DNA of 64,000 nucleotides, taken from Palaemon carinicauda. Lineage: Eukaryota > Arthropoda > Malacostraca > Decapoda > Palaemonidae. Location: NCBI RefSeq assembly GCF_036898095.1, contig NC_090726.1:41150191-41214190 (forward strand), read 5' to 3'. The notes below the pieces were generated by a model that saw nothing but the letters and a program-made list of their open reading frames with translations, was not told the origin of the DNA and did not search any database. The translations under genes and the position numbers were made by a program. Numbering within the stretch: the stretch's first letter is position 1; every line of letters starts with the position of its first letter. Positions 24,091-34,676 of this stretch are shown here, in pieces.

Positions 24091-24425
24091 AATGTTATTT
24101 TCATTAGTAAAATAAATTTTTGAATATACTTACCCGATGATCATGTAGCTGTCAACTCTGTTGCCCGACAGAAATCTACGGTCGGGATACGCCAGCGATC
24201 GCTATACAGGTGGGGGTGTACACAACAGCGCCATCTGTGGTCAGGTACTCTAGTACTTCTTGTCAACACCACCTCATTTTTTCCTCGGTCCACTGGTTCT
24301 CTATGGGGAGGAAGGGTGGGTCAATTAAATCATGATCATCGGGTAAGTATATTCAAAAATTTATTTTACTAATGAAAATAACATTTTTCAATATTAATCT
24401 TACCCGATGATCATGTAGCTGATTC
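24091..24425. repeat. Left terminal repeat and ICR of element C
   Basis: 24091-24290 is the terminus. 24330-24384 is the exact complement of 24091-24143. 24383-24421 matches the complement of the right terminus (30742-30780). The ICR thus spells the joined ends (complement attgaaaaatgttatt). The nonamer cgggtaagt, a splice-donor-like sequence, lies in both arms. Confidence 0.92.
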
Positions 24426-24807
24426 ACACCCAGGGTGGTGGGTGGAGACCAGCATACATGTTGACAAAGAAGCTAAGTATCCCGTATTTCATTTTATTAG
24501 TTATTCAAAAATAACATAAAATAAATAAGTACCTGGTAAGGAAGACGACTTGAACCATTACTCTGCCTTTATTAAGTACGTCTTCCTTACTGAGCGTAGC
24601 GATCCTCTTAGGATGCTGAACGACTCTTAGGTGCTGAAGTATAAAGGGCTGCAACCCATACTAAAGGACCTCATCACAACCTTTAACCTCGGCGCTTCTC
24701 AAGAAAGAATTGACCACCCGCCAAATCAACAAGGATGTGGAAGGCTTCTTAGCCGACCGTACAACCCATAAAAAGTATTCAAGAGAAAGGTTAAAAAGGT
24801 TATGGGA

Positions 24808-25975
24808 TTATGGGAATGTAGTGGCTGAGCCCCCGCCTACTACTGCATTCGTTGCTACGAATGGTCCCAGGGTGTAGCAGTTCTCGTAAAGAGACTGGAC
24901 ATCTTTGAGATAGAATGATGCGAACACTGACTTGCTTCTCCAATAGGTTGCATCCATAACACTCTGCAGAGAACGGTTCTGTTTGAAGGCCACTGAAGTA
25001 GCCACAGCTCTCACTTCATGTGTCCTTACCTTCAGCAAAGCAAGGTCTTCTTCCTTCAGATGAGAATGTGCTTCCCTAATCAGAAGCCTGATTAGTAAGA
25101 AACTGAGTTCTTAGACCTTAGAAGAGAAGGCTTCTTGATAGCACACCATAAGGCTTCTGATTGTCCTCGTAAAGGTTATGACCTTTAGATAGTACCTAAG
25201 AGCTCTAACTGGGCAAAGTACTCTCTCCAGTTCGTTCCCCACCAAGTTGGACAGGCTTGGGATCTCGAACGACTTAGGCCAAGGACGTGAAGGAAGCTCG
25301 TTTTAGCAAAAAACCGAGCTGCAAGGAACATGTAGCCGTTTCAGATGTGAAAACTATGTTCCTGCTGAAGGCGTGGATCTCACTTACTCTTTTAGCTGTT
25401 GCCAAGCACACGAGGAAAAGAGTTTTTAATGTGAGGTCCTTAAAAGAGGCTGATTGGAGAGGTTCAAATCTTGATGACATAAGGAACCTTAGGACCACGT
25501 CTAGATTCCAGCCTGGAGTGGACAACCGACGTTCCTTTGAGGTCTCAAAAGACCTAAGGAGGTCCTGTAGATCTTTGTTGGTGGAAAGATCCAAGCCTCT
25601 GTGGCGGAAAACCGCTGCCAACATACTTCTGTAACCCTTGATCGTAGGAGCTGAAAGGGATCTTACGTTCCTTAGATGTAACAGGAAGTCAGCAATCTGG
25701 GTTACAGTGGTACTGGTTGAGGAAACTGCATTGGCCTTGTACCAGCTTCGGAAGACTTCCCCTTTAGACTGATAGACTCTGAGAGTGGATGTCCTCCTTG
25801 CTCTGGCAATCGCTCTGGCTGCCTCCTTCGAAAAGCCCCTAGCTCTTGAGAGTCTTTCGATAGTCTGAAGGCAGTCAGACGAAGAGCTTGGAGGTTTGGG
25901 TGTACCTTCTTTACGTGAGGTTGACGTAGAAGGTCCACTCCTAGAGGAAGAGTCCTGGGAATGTCGACCAGCCAT
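24808..25975 (-). pseudogene. Tyrosine recombinase of element C
   Basis: Starts at 25975 (MAGRHSQDSSSRSG), aligned with the 390-residue YR of F. The core-binding domain (ARGFSKEAARAIARARRTS) and first catalytic Arg (ATAKRVSEIHAF) are in frame to about 25310. A frameshift follows near the LAKNELPSRPW block (about 25300), and a further break lies near 25100. The final block 25038-24808 has the box THEVRAVATS and the Tyr in FASFYLKDVQ. Not functional. Confidence 0.88.
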
Positions 25976-27130
25976 TGCAGTACCTCTATGAACCATTCTC
26001 TCGCGGGCCAGAGGGGAGCAACCAACGTCAGCCGTGTCCCTTTGCGAGAGGTGAACTTCTGAAGTACCCTGTTGACAATCTTGAACGGCGGGAATGCATA
26101 CAGGTCGAGATGGGACCAATCCAGCAGAAAAGCATCCACGTGAACTGCTGCTGGGTCTGGAATCGGAGAACAATACAACGGGAGCCTCTAGGTTATCGAG
26201 GTAGCGAACAGATCTATGGTTGGCTGACCCCACAGGGCCCAAAGTCTGCTGCAAACCTTCTTGTGAAGGGTCCACTCTGTGGGGATGACCTGACCCTTCC
26301 GGCTGAGGCGATCTGCCATGACATTCATATCGCCCTGAATGAATCTCGTTACCAGCGTGAGCTTTCGATCTTTGACCAGATGAGGAGGTCCCTTGCGATC
26401 TAGAACAACTTCCACGAATGAGTCCCTCCCTGCTTGGAGATGTAAGCCAAGGCTGTGGTGTTGTCAGAGTCCACCTCCACCACCTTGTTAAGCTGGAGGG
26501 ACTTGAAGTATATCAAGGCCAGATGAACCGCCAACAGCTCCTTGCAATTGATGTGAAGTGTCCTTTGCTCCTGATTCCATGTTCCCGAGCATTCCTGTCC
26601 GTCCAAAGTCGCACCCCAGCCAGAGTTTGATGCGTCCGAGAAGAGACGGCGGTCGGGTTTCTGAACAGCCAAAGGTAGACCTTCCTTGAGAAGAAAGCTG
26701 TTCTTTCACCACGTTAGAGTAGACCTCCTCTCTTCGGAAACAGGAACTGAGACCGTCTCTAGCGTCATGTCCTTTATCCAGTGAGCAGCTAGATGATACT
26801 GAAGGGGGCGGAGGTGGAGTCTCCTTAACTCGATGAACAGGGCCAGCGATGAAAGTGTCCCTGTTAGACACATCCACTACCTGACTGAGCATTGGTTCCT
26901 TCTCAGCATGCTCTGGATGCATTCTAGGGCTTGGTAGATCCTTGGGGCCGACGGAAAAGCCCGAAAAGCTCGACTCTGAAGCTCCATACCCAGGTAGACA
27001 ATGGTCTGGGATGGGACGAGCTGGGACTCCTCTAAATTGACCAGGAGGCCCAGTTCCTTGGTCAGATCCATAGTCCATCTGAGATTCTCCAGACAGCGAC
27101 GACTTGTGGGAGCTCTTAAAAGCCAGTCGT
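25702..27130 (-). pseudogene. Residual RT - RNase H - MT of element C
   Basis: Begins at the DDWLL of the RT catalytic motif (about 27120); everything N-terminal to it is replaced by unrelated or gag-like sequence (PAPSDDWLL instead of SLYLDDWLL). The RT thumb-side segment (ELGLLVNLEESQLVPSQTIVYLGME), RNase H (26672-26400: RLFSDASNSGWGAT, INCKELLAVHLAL, VDSDNTTALAY) and the MT block (26178-25702: PDPAAVHVDAFLLDW, YAFPPFKI, LVAPLWPAREW) follow in shifting frames. It cannot reverse transcribe. Confidence 0.85.
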
Positions 27131-27286
27131 CTGACGGAGCCGGACACAAGATCATGGTACTGCTGCACAGTCTGTGAACTGTCAACCATGGGGAAGCGAG
27201 GAAGTACAGCGACAACCCGAAACTGTCTAGACTGTCTGGGTAGTACAGACAACTCCTTATCGGGTTGCTGAGGTTGCCGCACTGCG

Positions 27287-29428
27287 TCACAACAAGTCAC
27301 CTCTGCTGGTTGTTGAACGTCTTCCCAGTGACACACTGACTCCGTAAACAAAAAATCCTCTAACAAGGACTAAGCTTGGACTGCATGTCTTGCAACAAAG
27401 CTCAAGGTCTATGGGAGCAGGTGTGGCAACAGACGGGGTTAGCGACTGAAGCGGAACCATTACCTTCCCTGGAAGCATGTTATGCTTAAATAAAAGTCCA
27501 TAGGAGGCTAAGCAGCTTAAGGCTCCTCTCCAAATGACAGTCCTCAAGGGAATATCAGAAGGAGGGAGAATAGCACTTTCTCATCTACAGGAACCATATC
27601 CGAGAAAAGCTAAGTTCTCTCAGTGAGGGTTTCACTGGTGCAAAAGCAGCAGGCCAGAAGGCAACGTTATGAAACTGCTTGACAGTCTTGTGAGTTGGCA
27701 ACAACCAAAGATGTGTGACTGAGGAGGATGCGGTAAGGTATGCAGAGCATGCTGTAAGGTATGCACATGCTGTAAGGTATGCAGAGCATGCTGTAAGGTA
27801 TGCAGAGCATGCTGTATGTAGAGCATGCTGTAAGGTATGCAGAGCATGTTGCATGGCATGCGGCTTATGCTGCATGGGATGAGGCTCATGCTGCATGGGA
27901 TGAGGCTCATGCTGCATGGGATGAGGCTCATGCTGCATGGGATGAGGCTCATGCTGCATGGGATGAGGCTCATGCTGCATGGGATGAGGCTCATGCTGCA
28001 TGGTATGAGGCTCATGCTGGGTTGAGGAGGATGCCGCATAGTATGAGGCTCCTGCCTCATGGGTTGAGGAGGTTGCCTCATAGCATGAGGCTCCTGCCTC
28101 ATGGTTTGAGGAGGATGCCGCATAGCATGAGGCTCCTCATAGCATGAGGCTCCTGCCTCATGGGTTGAGGAGGATGCCGCATAGCATGAGGCTCCTGCCT
28201 CATGGGTTGAGGAGGATGCCGCATAGCATGAGGCTCCTGCCTCATGGGTAGAGGAGGTTGCCGCATAGCATGAGGCTCCTGCCTCATGGTTTGAGGAGGA
28301 TGCCGCATAGCATGAGGCTTCTCATAGCATGAGGCTCCTGCCTCATGGGTTGAGGAGGATGCCGCATAGCATGAGGCTCCTCATAGCCTGAGGCTCCTGC
28401 CTCATGGGTTGAGGAGGATGCCGCATAGCATGAGGCTCCTGCCTCATGGGTTGAGGAGGATGCCGCATAGCATGAGGCTCCTGCCTCATGGGTAGAGGAG
28501 GTTGCCGCATAGCATGAGGCTCCTGCCTCATGGTTTGAGGAGGATGCCGCATAGCCTGAGGCTCCTCATAGCATGAGGCTCCTGCCTCATGGGTAGAGGA
28601 GGTTGCCGCATAGCATGAGGCTCCTGCCTCATGGGTTGAGGAGGTTGCCTCATAGTGCTGGAACCCGGCAACTCCCGATGCGGCAACTCACGCATGAAAG
28701 CAGGAGGCGCAGCAAGAACATGCGTCTGGCAGGGTGGACTGCGCATCGGAGGTGGAGCTCTCACAGGTGGAGGGTGGGAGCAGGCAGCCGCAGTATCTGC
28801 TGAGCGCACAACCTCGGCGGGTTGTAGGTTAACAGGCTACATTGTCAACCTTCCAGCATGATACTCCTGTATGAAGGAGCAAGCTGAGACTGTATAGTCT
28901 GCAGCATGGACCACTAGGGTCTATGAAAGACAACAACAAACTGAGCTACTGTCCGTTGAGACTGAGGGTCTAAAACAGCTGGTGCGGCAACAGACGGAGT
29001 TACTGCCTGTTGCGGTACCACTTTGCCTCTCTGGGAGGTGTGCAGTTGTCGTACTGCAGCAAGTCCGAACTGACCCAGTGCTAATGGCTACACCTAGGAG
29101 TTGGACTTGCGCGGAAGGGACCGACTTGCACTTAAAAGCTGCAAGATTTGGTCCATGGTTTCTGCGAGAAACCTCTTCCGCAGACGAGGAATAAATGGGC
29201 TCTCGTCTTTGTGTGGGTGGGGTGATCACGTCGGCTACGTGAGTGGGTACACCCGAAACCACGGAGGGAAACGTCTGTTCGTCGATCAAGGCCTGATGAA
29301 CCCATAAGTCCTTCGACGTTACTTCTCCCCTGGGCTTGGGAGCTTGTAAGAGGTCCCAGACTAGGCGAACAACTGGCACGAACAGACGAACCCTCGAACG
29401 CAACACTGTAACACTTTGCGCTTATCAC
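27287..29428 (-). pseudogene. gag-derived fragments of element C
   Basis: 29428-28921 matches the N-terminal part of the D gag ORF in several segments (SVRASCSPSLGPLTSSQAQGRS compares with the D segment near 36650). Next come a proline-rich bridge (28809-28528), the minisatellite that encodes MRQEPHAMRHPPQP-type repeats, and a Gln/Pro stretch near 27290 (AVRQPQQPDKELS). Capsid-like and C-terminal gag parts seen in D are absent. No long ORF remains. Confidence 0.65.
27735..28660. repeat. Composite minisatellite of element C (21-bp and 42-bp units)
   Basis: 27735-27850 has about 21-bp units like gcagagcatgctgtaaggtat. 27852-28020 has about seven units of gctgcatgggatgaggctcat. 28020-28660 has about 42-bp units (minus strand: 14-residue MRQEPHAMRxPPxP repeats). 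Two blocks, near 28099-28308 and 28343-28552, are almost identical at a spacing of 244 bases, a higher-order repeat. Units of 21 and 42 bases keep the reading frame, so the array probably grew from the Pro/Gln-rich part of gag. Confidence 0.92.
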
Positions 29429-29429
29429 T

Positions 29430-30600
29430 TTATCACTTTTGAATTTCTGTTTGCACTTATTTCACTGAACTCGAAACTTTAAGTGGTTTGTACCTGAAAC
29501 ACGCAATTCTATCCTTCATTAAAAGTTAGTAATTGCGAAAACAGTATTACAATGTAACAGAAAAACATAATGAAAGATAAAAAAAAAAAAAAAAAAAAAT
29601 CAGTGGCTGGAAAAGAGACTAAACACTAGATCAAATAAACTACGTTTAAAATCTCTCACCGCATAAAGCCTGGGAACAAGAATAAAACTCTAGAAACGTT
29701 TACCTTCTTCCCCTAAAGAGACTAGGGAGAAGAGCAAAAACGATAACAACGTTACCCGCTTGAACGAAACGTTTATCCTCCTCTCTCTCCCTCCGTCTCT
29801 ATCTCTCTCTCTCTCTCTCTTGACTTAGAACCTGAGAGATGAGCCCAATTATATATATCGTTAAAACATATTATTGTTAAAGGAAAAAAACTGAAAGATT
29901 TCCCAAATAAAAAGTTCCTTTATTAGAATTAAAACCATTTAAGCTAAGAAAGAATGAACAAAACGCTAGAATCGGTTTACTCTTACTGCAACGTGAAACC
30001 GTGAATACTCTCTCTCTATCGTAACGATAGAGCGCAAGTTGAACGTTCTGAACGTCAACAACTGCGGAGACAAAACAAAACGTTAGTTCAACTTTGAAAA
30101 CAGTACAAGACTATCAAAGAAATTCTTTCAAAAACATAAAAAAGCATAAAATCTTAACAGGTAAAAACGATATGACGGGCTCAATGTTAATTAACTTCGG
30201 TTCCAAGAAAAGACCGCCTACTATTAGGAAAGGTCGCATATAAACAAACATAAAAATTAATTTTAATAAGTTTATAATAAAAGGAAGTTAATCGAAGAGG
30301 CCTGTAAAAGGCGGAGAGATATAAAATAAATCTATAACTTTGTTAAGCAAAATAAAGAAAGAGAGTCTATACTCTCTTCAACACCAACACTTCCGTCTAA
30401 GGGAAGGGTCGGCCATTTAAAAGTGAAAGAGAGTTCATACTCTCTTCGTCACCAAAATTAAATCAAATTAATTCCAAAAACTTGTTAAGCTAATGTTAAA
30501 GCTTCCTGAATAGCGAAGGCTAAACTCTAGAGCAAATACATCACCAAATCGTGAACAATAACTCCAGAATCAACAGCGTATCCATGTAGGTCTTGCCGGC
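29430..30600 (-). promoter_or_regulatory. Long 5' leader of element C, shared with E but not D
   Basis: About 1.1 kb with no ORF, nearly colinear with 57240-58370 of element E. It contains a (CT)n run near 29800, a poly-A run at 29580, the palindrome ctctatcgtaacgatagag (30014-30032), and two palindromes near 30357 and 30427 with actctct arms. D has only about 400 bases between gag and its terminus. Whether the leader drives transcription is inference. Confidence 0.6.
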
Positions 30601-30780
30601 GGCACGACAGAGGAAAAATTGAGGTGGTGTTGACAAGAAGTACTAGAGTACCTGACCACAGATGGCGCTGTTGTGTACACCCCCACCTGTATAGCGATCG
30701 CTGGCGTATCCCAACCGTAGATTTCTGTCGGGCAACAGAGTTGACAGCTACATGATCATCGGGTAAGATTAATATTGAAA
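30600..30780. repeat. Right terminal inverted repeat of element C
   Basis: Complement of 24091-24290 except for its outermost about 25 bases, which match the second half of the ICR. It ends at the junction with D. Confidence 0.9.
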
Positions 30781-31115
30781 AAATGTTATTTTCATTAGTA
30801 AAATAAATTTTTGAATATACTTACCCGATAATCATGTAGCTGTCAACTCCGTTGCCCGACAGAATTCTACGGAAGGGATACGCCAGCTATCACTATACTA
30901 GAAGGGGGTGTACTCACCAGCGCCACCTGTGGCCAGGTACTGCAGTACTTCTTGTTGACACCACCTCAATTTTTCCTCGGTCCACTGGTTCTCTATGGGG
31001 AGGAAGGGTGGGTCAATTAAATCATGATTATCGGGTAAGTATATTCAAAAATTTATTTTACTAATGAAAATAACATTTTTCAATATTAAACTTACCCGAT
31101 AATCATGTAGCTGAT
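30781..31115. repeat. Left terminal repeat and ICR of element D
   Basis: The terminus is 30781-30985. The ICR is 31023-31113: complement of the left end, then the right-end sequence (caatattaaacttacccg). It contains cgggtaagt. Confidence 0.92.
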
Positions 31116-31515
31116 TCACACCCAGGGGGGTGGGTGAAAACCAGTGTACATGACTAAAGGATAGCTAAGTATCCCGTATTTCATATAATCAGTTATTCAG
31201 AATAACAATGAAATAATAAGTACCTGGTAAGGAAGTCGACTTGAACCGTTACTCTGCCTTTAATAAGTTCGTCTTCCTTACTGAGCGCAGCGTTCCTCTT
31301 AGGAGGCTGAATCAACTCTAAGGTGCTAAAGTATACAGGGCTGCAACCCATACTAAAGGACCTCTACACAACCTCTAACCCAGGCGCTTCTCAAGAATGA
31401 ATTGACCACCCGCCAAATCAAAAAAGGATGCGGAAGGCTTCTTAGCCTACCGTAACAACCCCAAAAAAAACAACAATAAAAGCATTCAAGAGAAAGGTTA
31501 AAAAAGGTTATGGGA

Positions 31516-32688
31516 TTAAGGGAATGTAGTGGCTGAGCCCTCACCTACTACTGCACTCGCTGCTACAAATGGTCCCAGGGTGTAGCAGTTCTCGTAAAGA
31601 GACTGGACATCTTTAAGATAAAATGATGCAAACACTGACTTGCTCCTCCAATAAGTTGCATCCATAATGCTCTGCAGAGAACGGTTCTTATTAAAGGCCA
31701 TCGAAGTGGCTACGGCTCTCACTTCGTGGGTCCTTACCTTCAGCAAAGCAAGGTCTTCATCCTACATGTGAGAATGGGCTTCTCTAATCAGAAGCCTTAT
31801 ATAATACGAAACTCCGTTTTTGGACATGGGCATCGAAGGTTTCTTGATTGCACACCATAAGGCTTCTGACTGTCCTCGTATAGGTTTTGACCTATTAAGA
31901 TAATATTTCAGAGCTCTGACAGGGCAAAGAACTCTTTCTAGCTCGTTACCCACCATGTTGGAAAGGCTAGGAATTTCAAACGATCTAGGCCAAGGACGTG
32001 AAGGAAGTTCATTCTTAGCTAAAAAACCGAGCTGTAAAGAACATGTTGCAGATTCGGATGTGAACCCAATGTTCTTGCTGAAGGCGTGAACCTCACTAAC
32101 TCTTTTAGCTGTTGCAAGGCAGACGAGGAAAAGAGTCTTGAGGGTAAGGTCCTTGAAGGAAGCTGACTGGAGAGGTTCGAACCTAGGAGACATAAGGAAC
32201 CTTAAGACTACGTCTAGATTCCAGCCTGGAGTGGATAAACGACGTTCTTTAGAAGTCTCGAAAGATTTAAGGATGTCTTGAAGGTCCTTGTTGGAAGAAA
32301 GGTCCAAACCTCTGTGGCGGAGAACTGAAGCCAACATACTTCTGTACCCTTTAATCGTAGGAGCCGAAAGGGATCTCTCATTCCTTAGATGTAATAGGAA
32401 GTCAGCTATTTGGGTTACAGAGGTATTGGTAGAGGAAACTGCATTGGCTCTACACCAGCTTCGGAAGACTTCCCACTTGGATTGGTAGACTCTACGAGTG
32501 GATACCCTCCTTGCTCTGGCAATCGCTCTGGCTGCCTCCTTCGAAAAGCCTCTAGCTCTAGCGAATCTTTCGACAGTCTGAAGGCAGTCAGACGAAGAGC
32601 GTGGAGGTTTGGGTGTACCTTGTCTACGTGAGGTTGACGTAGAAGGTCCACTCTTAGAGGGAGAGTCCTGGGAACGTCGACCAGCCAT
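31516..32688 (-). pseudogene. Tyrosine recombinase of element D, one premature stop
   Basis: From 32688 (MAGRRSQDSPSKSG), 390 codons in one frame with a single internal TAG at 31762-31764, where C, E and F code for a residue (HSHL followed by K or S; here HSHM then stop). By alignment with F, the core-binding domain covers roughly residues 40-150, the first catalytic Arg is near 196 (TAKRVSEVHAF), H-x-x-R near 321-324 (THEVRAVATS) and the Tyr near 357 (FASFYLKDV). The stop falls just before H-x-x-R, so the product lacks the nucleophile unless read through. The gene overlaps the end of the RT ORF by 274 bases. Confidence 0.9.
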
Positions 32689-34676
32689 TGTAGTACCTCT
32701 GTGAACCATTCTCTTGCAGGCCAAAGGGGAGCAACCAGCGTCAGCCGTGTCCCTTCGTGCGAGACGAACTTCTGAATGACTCTGTTGATGATCTTGAACG
32801 GTGGGAATGCGTAAAGGTCGAGATGGGACCAATTCAGCAGAAAAGCATCCACATGAACTGCTGCTGGGTCTGGAACTGGGGAACAGTACAAAGGAAGCCT
32901 CTTGGTCATGGAGGTGGCAAACAGATCTATCGTAGGCTGACCCCACAAGGTCCAAAGTCTGTTGCACACGCTCTTGTGAAGGGTCCATTCCGTGGGGATG
33001 ACTTGATCTTTTCTGCTTAGGCGATCTGCTGAGACGTTCATGTTGCCCTGAATGAACCTCGTTACTAGAGTGAGGTTTAGACTTCTTGACCAAATGAGGA
33101 GGTCCCTTGCTATCTCGTACAGGTTCCTCGAATGGGTCCCTCCCTGCTTGGAGATGTAAGCCAAGGCTGTGGTGTTGTCGGAGTTCACCTCCACCACCTT
33201 GCCTAGCAGGAGGGACTTGAAGTTCATTAGGGCCATATGAATTGCCAGCAGCTCCTTGCAGTTGATGTGGAGCGTTTCCTGTTCCCTGTTCCATGTTCCC
33301 GAGCATTCCTGTCCGTTCAAGGTCGCGCCCCAGCCCGAGTCTGATGCATCCGAGAAGAGATGAAGATTGGGGGTCTGAATCGCTAACGATAGGCCCTCCT
33401 TGAGAAGGAGGTTGGTCTTCCACCACAAGAGAGTGGTCTTCATCTCTTTGGTGACAGGAATAGAGACTGCTTCGAGCGTCAAATCCTTGTCCCAATGAGC
33501 TGCTAGATGGAATTGGAGAGGGCGGAGGTGGAATCTCCCTAACTCGACGAACAGGGCTAACGATGACAGGGTCCCTGTTAGACTCATCCACTGTCTCACC
33601 GAGCAACTGTTCCTCTTCAGCATGCTCAGGATGCATTCTAGGGCTTGGCTTATCCTTGGGGCCGATGGAAAAGCCCGAAAATCCTGACTCCGAATCTCCA
33701 TTCCCAGGTAAACTATGGATTGGGAGGGAATGAGCTGGGACTTTTCTAAGTTGACTAATAGACCCAGTTCCTTGATCAAGTCCAAAGTCCAATTGAGACT
33801 CTCCAGACAGCGACGACTCGTGGAGGCTCTCAACAGCCAGTCGTCTAAATAAAGGGAGGCTCTGATGTCCGATAAGTGGAGGAATTTTGCAATATTCCTC
33901 ATCAGATGCGTAAACACCATAGGAGCTGTGCTTAGGCCAAAACACAGGGCTTGGAATTGGTACACAACCTTTCCAAAAACGAATCTCAGGAAAGGTTGGG
34001 AGTCTGGATGAATAGGAACGTGAAAGTAAGCGTCTTTCAGATCCAACGAGACCATCCAGTCCTCCTGCCTGACCGCTGCTAGGACCGACTTCGTCGTCTC
34101 CATAGTGAACGTCTGCTTGGTGACATAAGCATTGAGCGCGCTGACGTCCAGCACCGGTCTCCAACCTCCTGTCTTCTTGGCCACCAGAAAGAGACGGTTG
34201 TAGAAGCCCGGGGATTGATGGTCCCGGACTATAACCACTGCCTTCTTCTGTAACAGGAGCGACACCTCCTGGTGTAACGCTAGCCTCTTGTCCTTTTCCT
34301 TGTAGTTGGGAGAGAGGTTGATGGGAGAAGTGGTCAGAGGGGGTTTGCGGCAGAATGGTATCCTGTAACCCTCCCTTAGCCACCTGACAGACTGGGCGTC
34401 TGCACCTCTTCTTTCCCAAGCTTGCCAGAAGGTCTTGAGTCTGGCTCCTACTGCTGTCTGGAGAGGAGGAGAGTCAGTGTTTGCCTTTTGAAGTCTTGGG
34501 ACCTTTCCTAGACCTGCTCCTGGAAGAGTCTGGACGGGAGCTTCCTCGGCTGGGGGCTCTGCCACGAAAGGGCGGAATAAACCTTGTAGCAGGAGTATCA
34601 GCCACTGGGGTGCGGTAAGTCCTGGGAACTGAGGGAGCAACCTTAGCCTTACGAGCTGAAGAGGCCACAAGATCAT
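32415..34676 (-). CDS. Reverse transcriptase - RNase H - MT polyprotein of element D
   Basis: 753 codons, uninterrupted. RT spans residues 100-380, with GGWRPVLDVSALN at 170-182, SLDLKDAY at 210-217, LCFGLSTAP at 244-252 and YLDDW at 276-280, so the three catalytic Asp are present. RNase H spans about 436-555, with D in FSDAS (441-445), E in CKELLAI (about 475) and D in NSDNTT (about 500). The DIRS MT-like domain (about 583-665) has DLFATS, PDPAAVHVDAF, LYAFPPF and LVAPLWPAREW. The protein would copy the element RNA to DNA. The first ATG lies inside the overlap with gag, so the true start or mode of expression is uncertain. No defect seen. Confidence 0.92.
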   Translation of the reverse strand: MILWPLQLVRLRLLPQFPGLTAPQWLILLLQGLFRPFVAEPPAEEAPVQTLPGAGLGKVPRLQKANTDSPPLQTAVGARLKTFWQAWERRGADAQSVRWLREGYRIPFCRKPPLTTSPINLSPNYKEKDKRLALHQEVSLLLQKKAVVIVRDHQSPGFYNRLFLVAKKTGGWRPVLDVSALNAYVTKQTFTMETTKSVLAAVRQEDWMVSLDLKDAYFHVPIHPDSQPFLRFVFGKVVYQFQALCFGLSTAPMVFTHLMRNIAKFLHLSDIRASLYLDDWLLRASTSRRCLESLNWTLDLIKELGLLVNLEKSQLIPSQSIVYLGMEIRSQDFRAFPSAPRISQALECILSMLKRNSCSVRQWMSLTGTLSSLALFVELGRFHLRPLQFHLAAHWDKDLTLEAVSIPVTKEMKTTLLWWKTNLLLKEGLSLAIQTPNLHLFSDASDSGWGATLNGQECSGTWNREQETLHINCKELLAIHMALMNFKSLLLGKVVEVNSDNTTALAYISKQGGTHSRNLYEIARDLLIWSRSLNLTLVTRFIQGNMNVSADRLSRKDQVIPTEWTLHKSVCNRLWTLWGQPTIDLFATSMTKRLPLYCSPVPDPAAVHVDAFLLNWSHLDLYAFPPFKIINRVIQKFVSHEGTRLTLVAPLWPAREWFTEVLQWLVDVPRTLPLRVDLLRQPHVDKVHPNLHALRLTAFRLSKDSLELEAFRRRQPERLPEQGGYPLVESTNPSGKSSEAGVEPMQFPLPIPL

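Larger units (their letters stand above)
24091..30780 (-). mobile_element. DIRS1-like element C, internally deleted
   Basis: Left terminus from about 24091 (aatgttattttcattag), right terminus to about 30780 (ttaatattgaaa), inverted repeats of about 165 bases and an ICR. The minus-strand order is a 1.1 kb leader, gag fragments, a large minisatellite, the RT catalytic motif fused to gag-like sequence, RNase H, MT and YR. RT upstream of the DDW motif is gone. Element E has the same fusion, so C and E form a deleted lineage. C directly abuts D. Confidence 0.92.

Noticed and set aside
24091..24425. A separate palindromic MITE at the left end of each DIRS element
   Set aside because: The inverted structure is explained by the ICR: its second half matches the far right end of the element, which a MITE would not.
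27735..28660. Regularly spaced repeats resembling a CRISPR array
   Set aside because: Units are contiguous without unique spacers, the genome is eukaryotic, and the repeats derive from a gag coding region.
31762..34419. An 885-codon minus-strand protein in element D
   Set aside because: Only the last part is recombinase. Upstream of 32688 the frame overlaps the RT gene in another frame and is open by chance.
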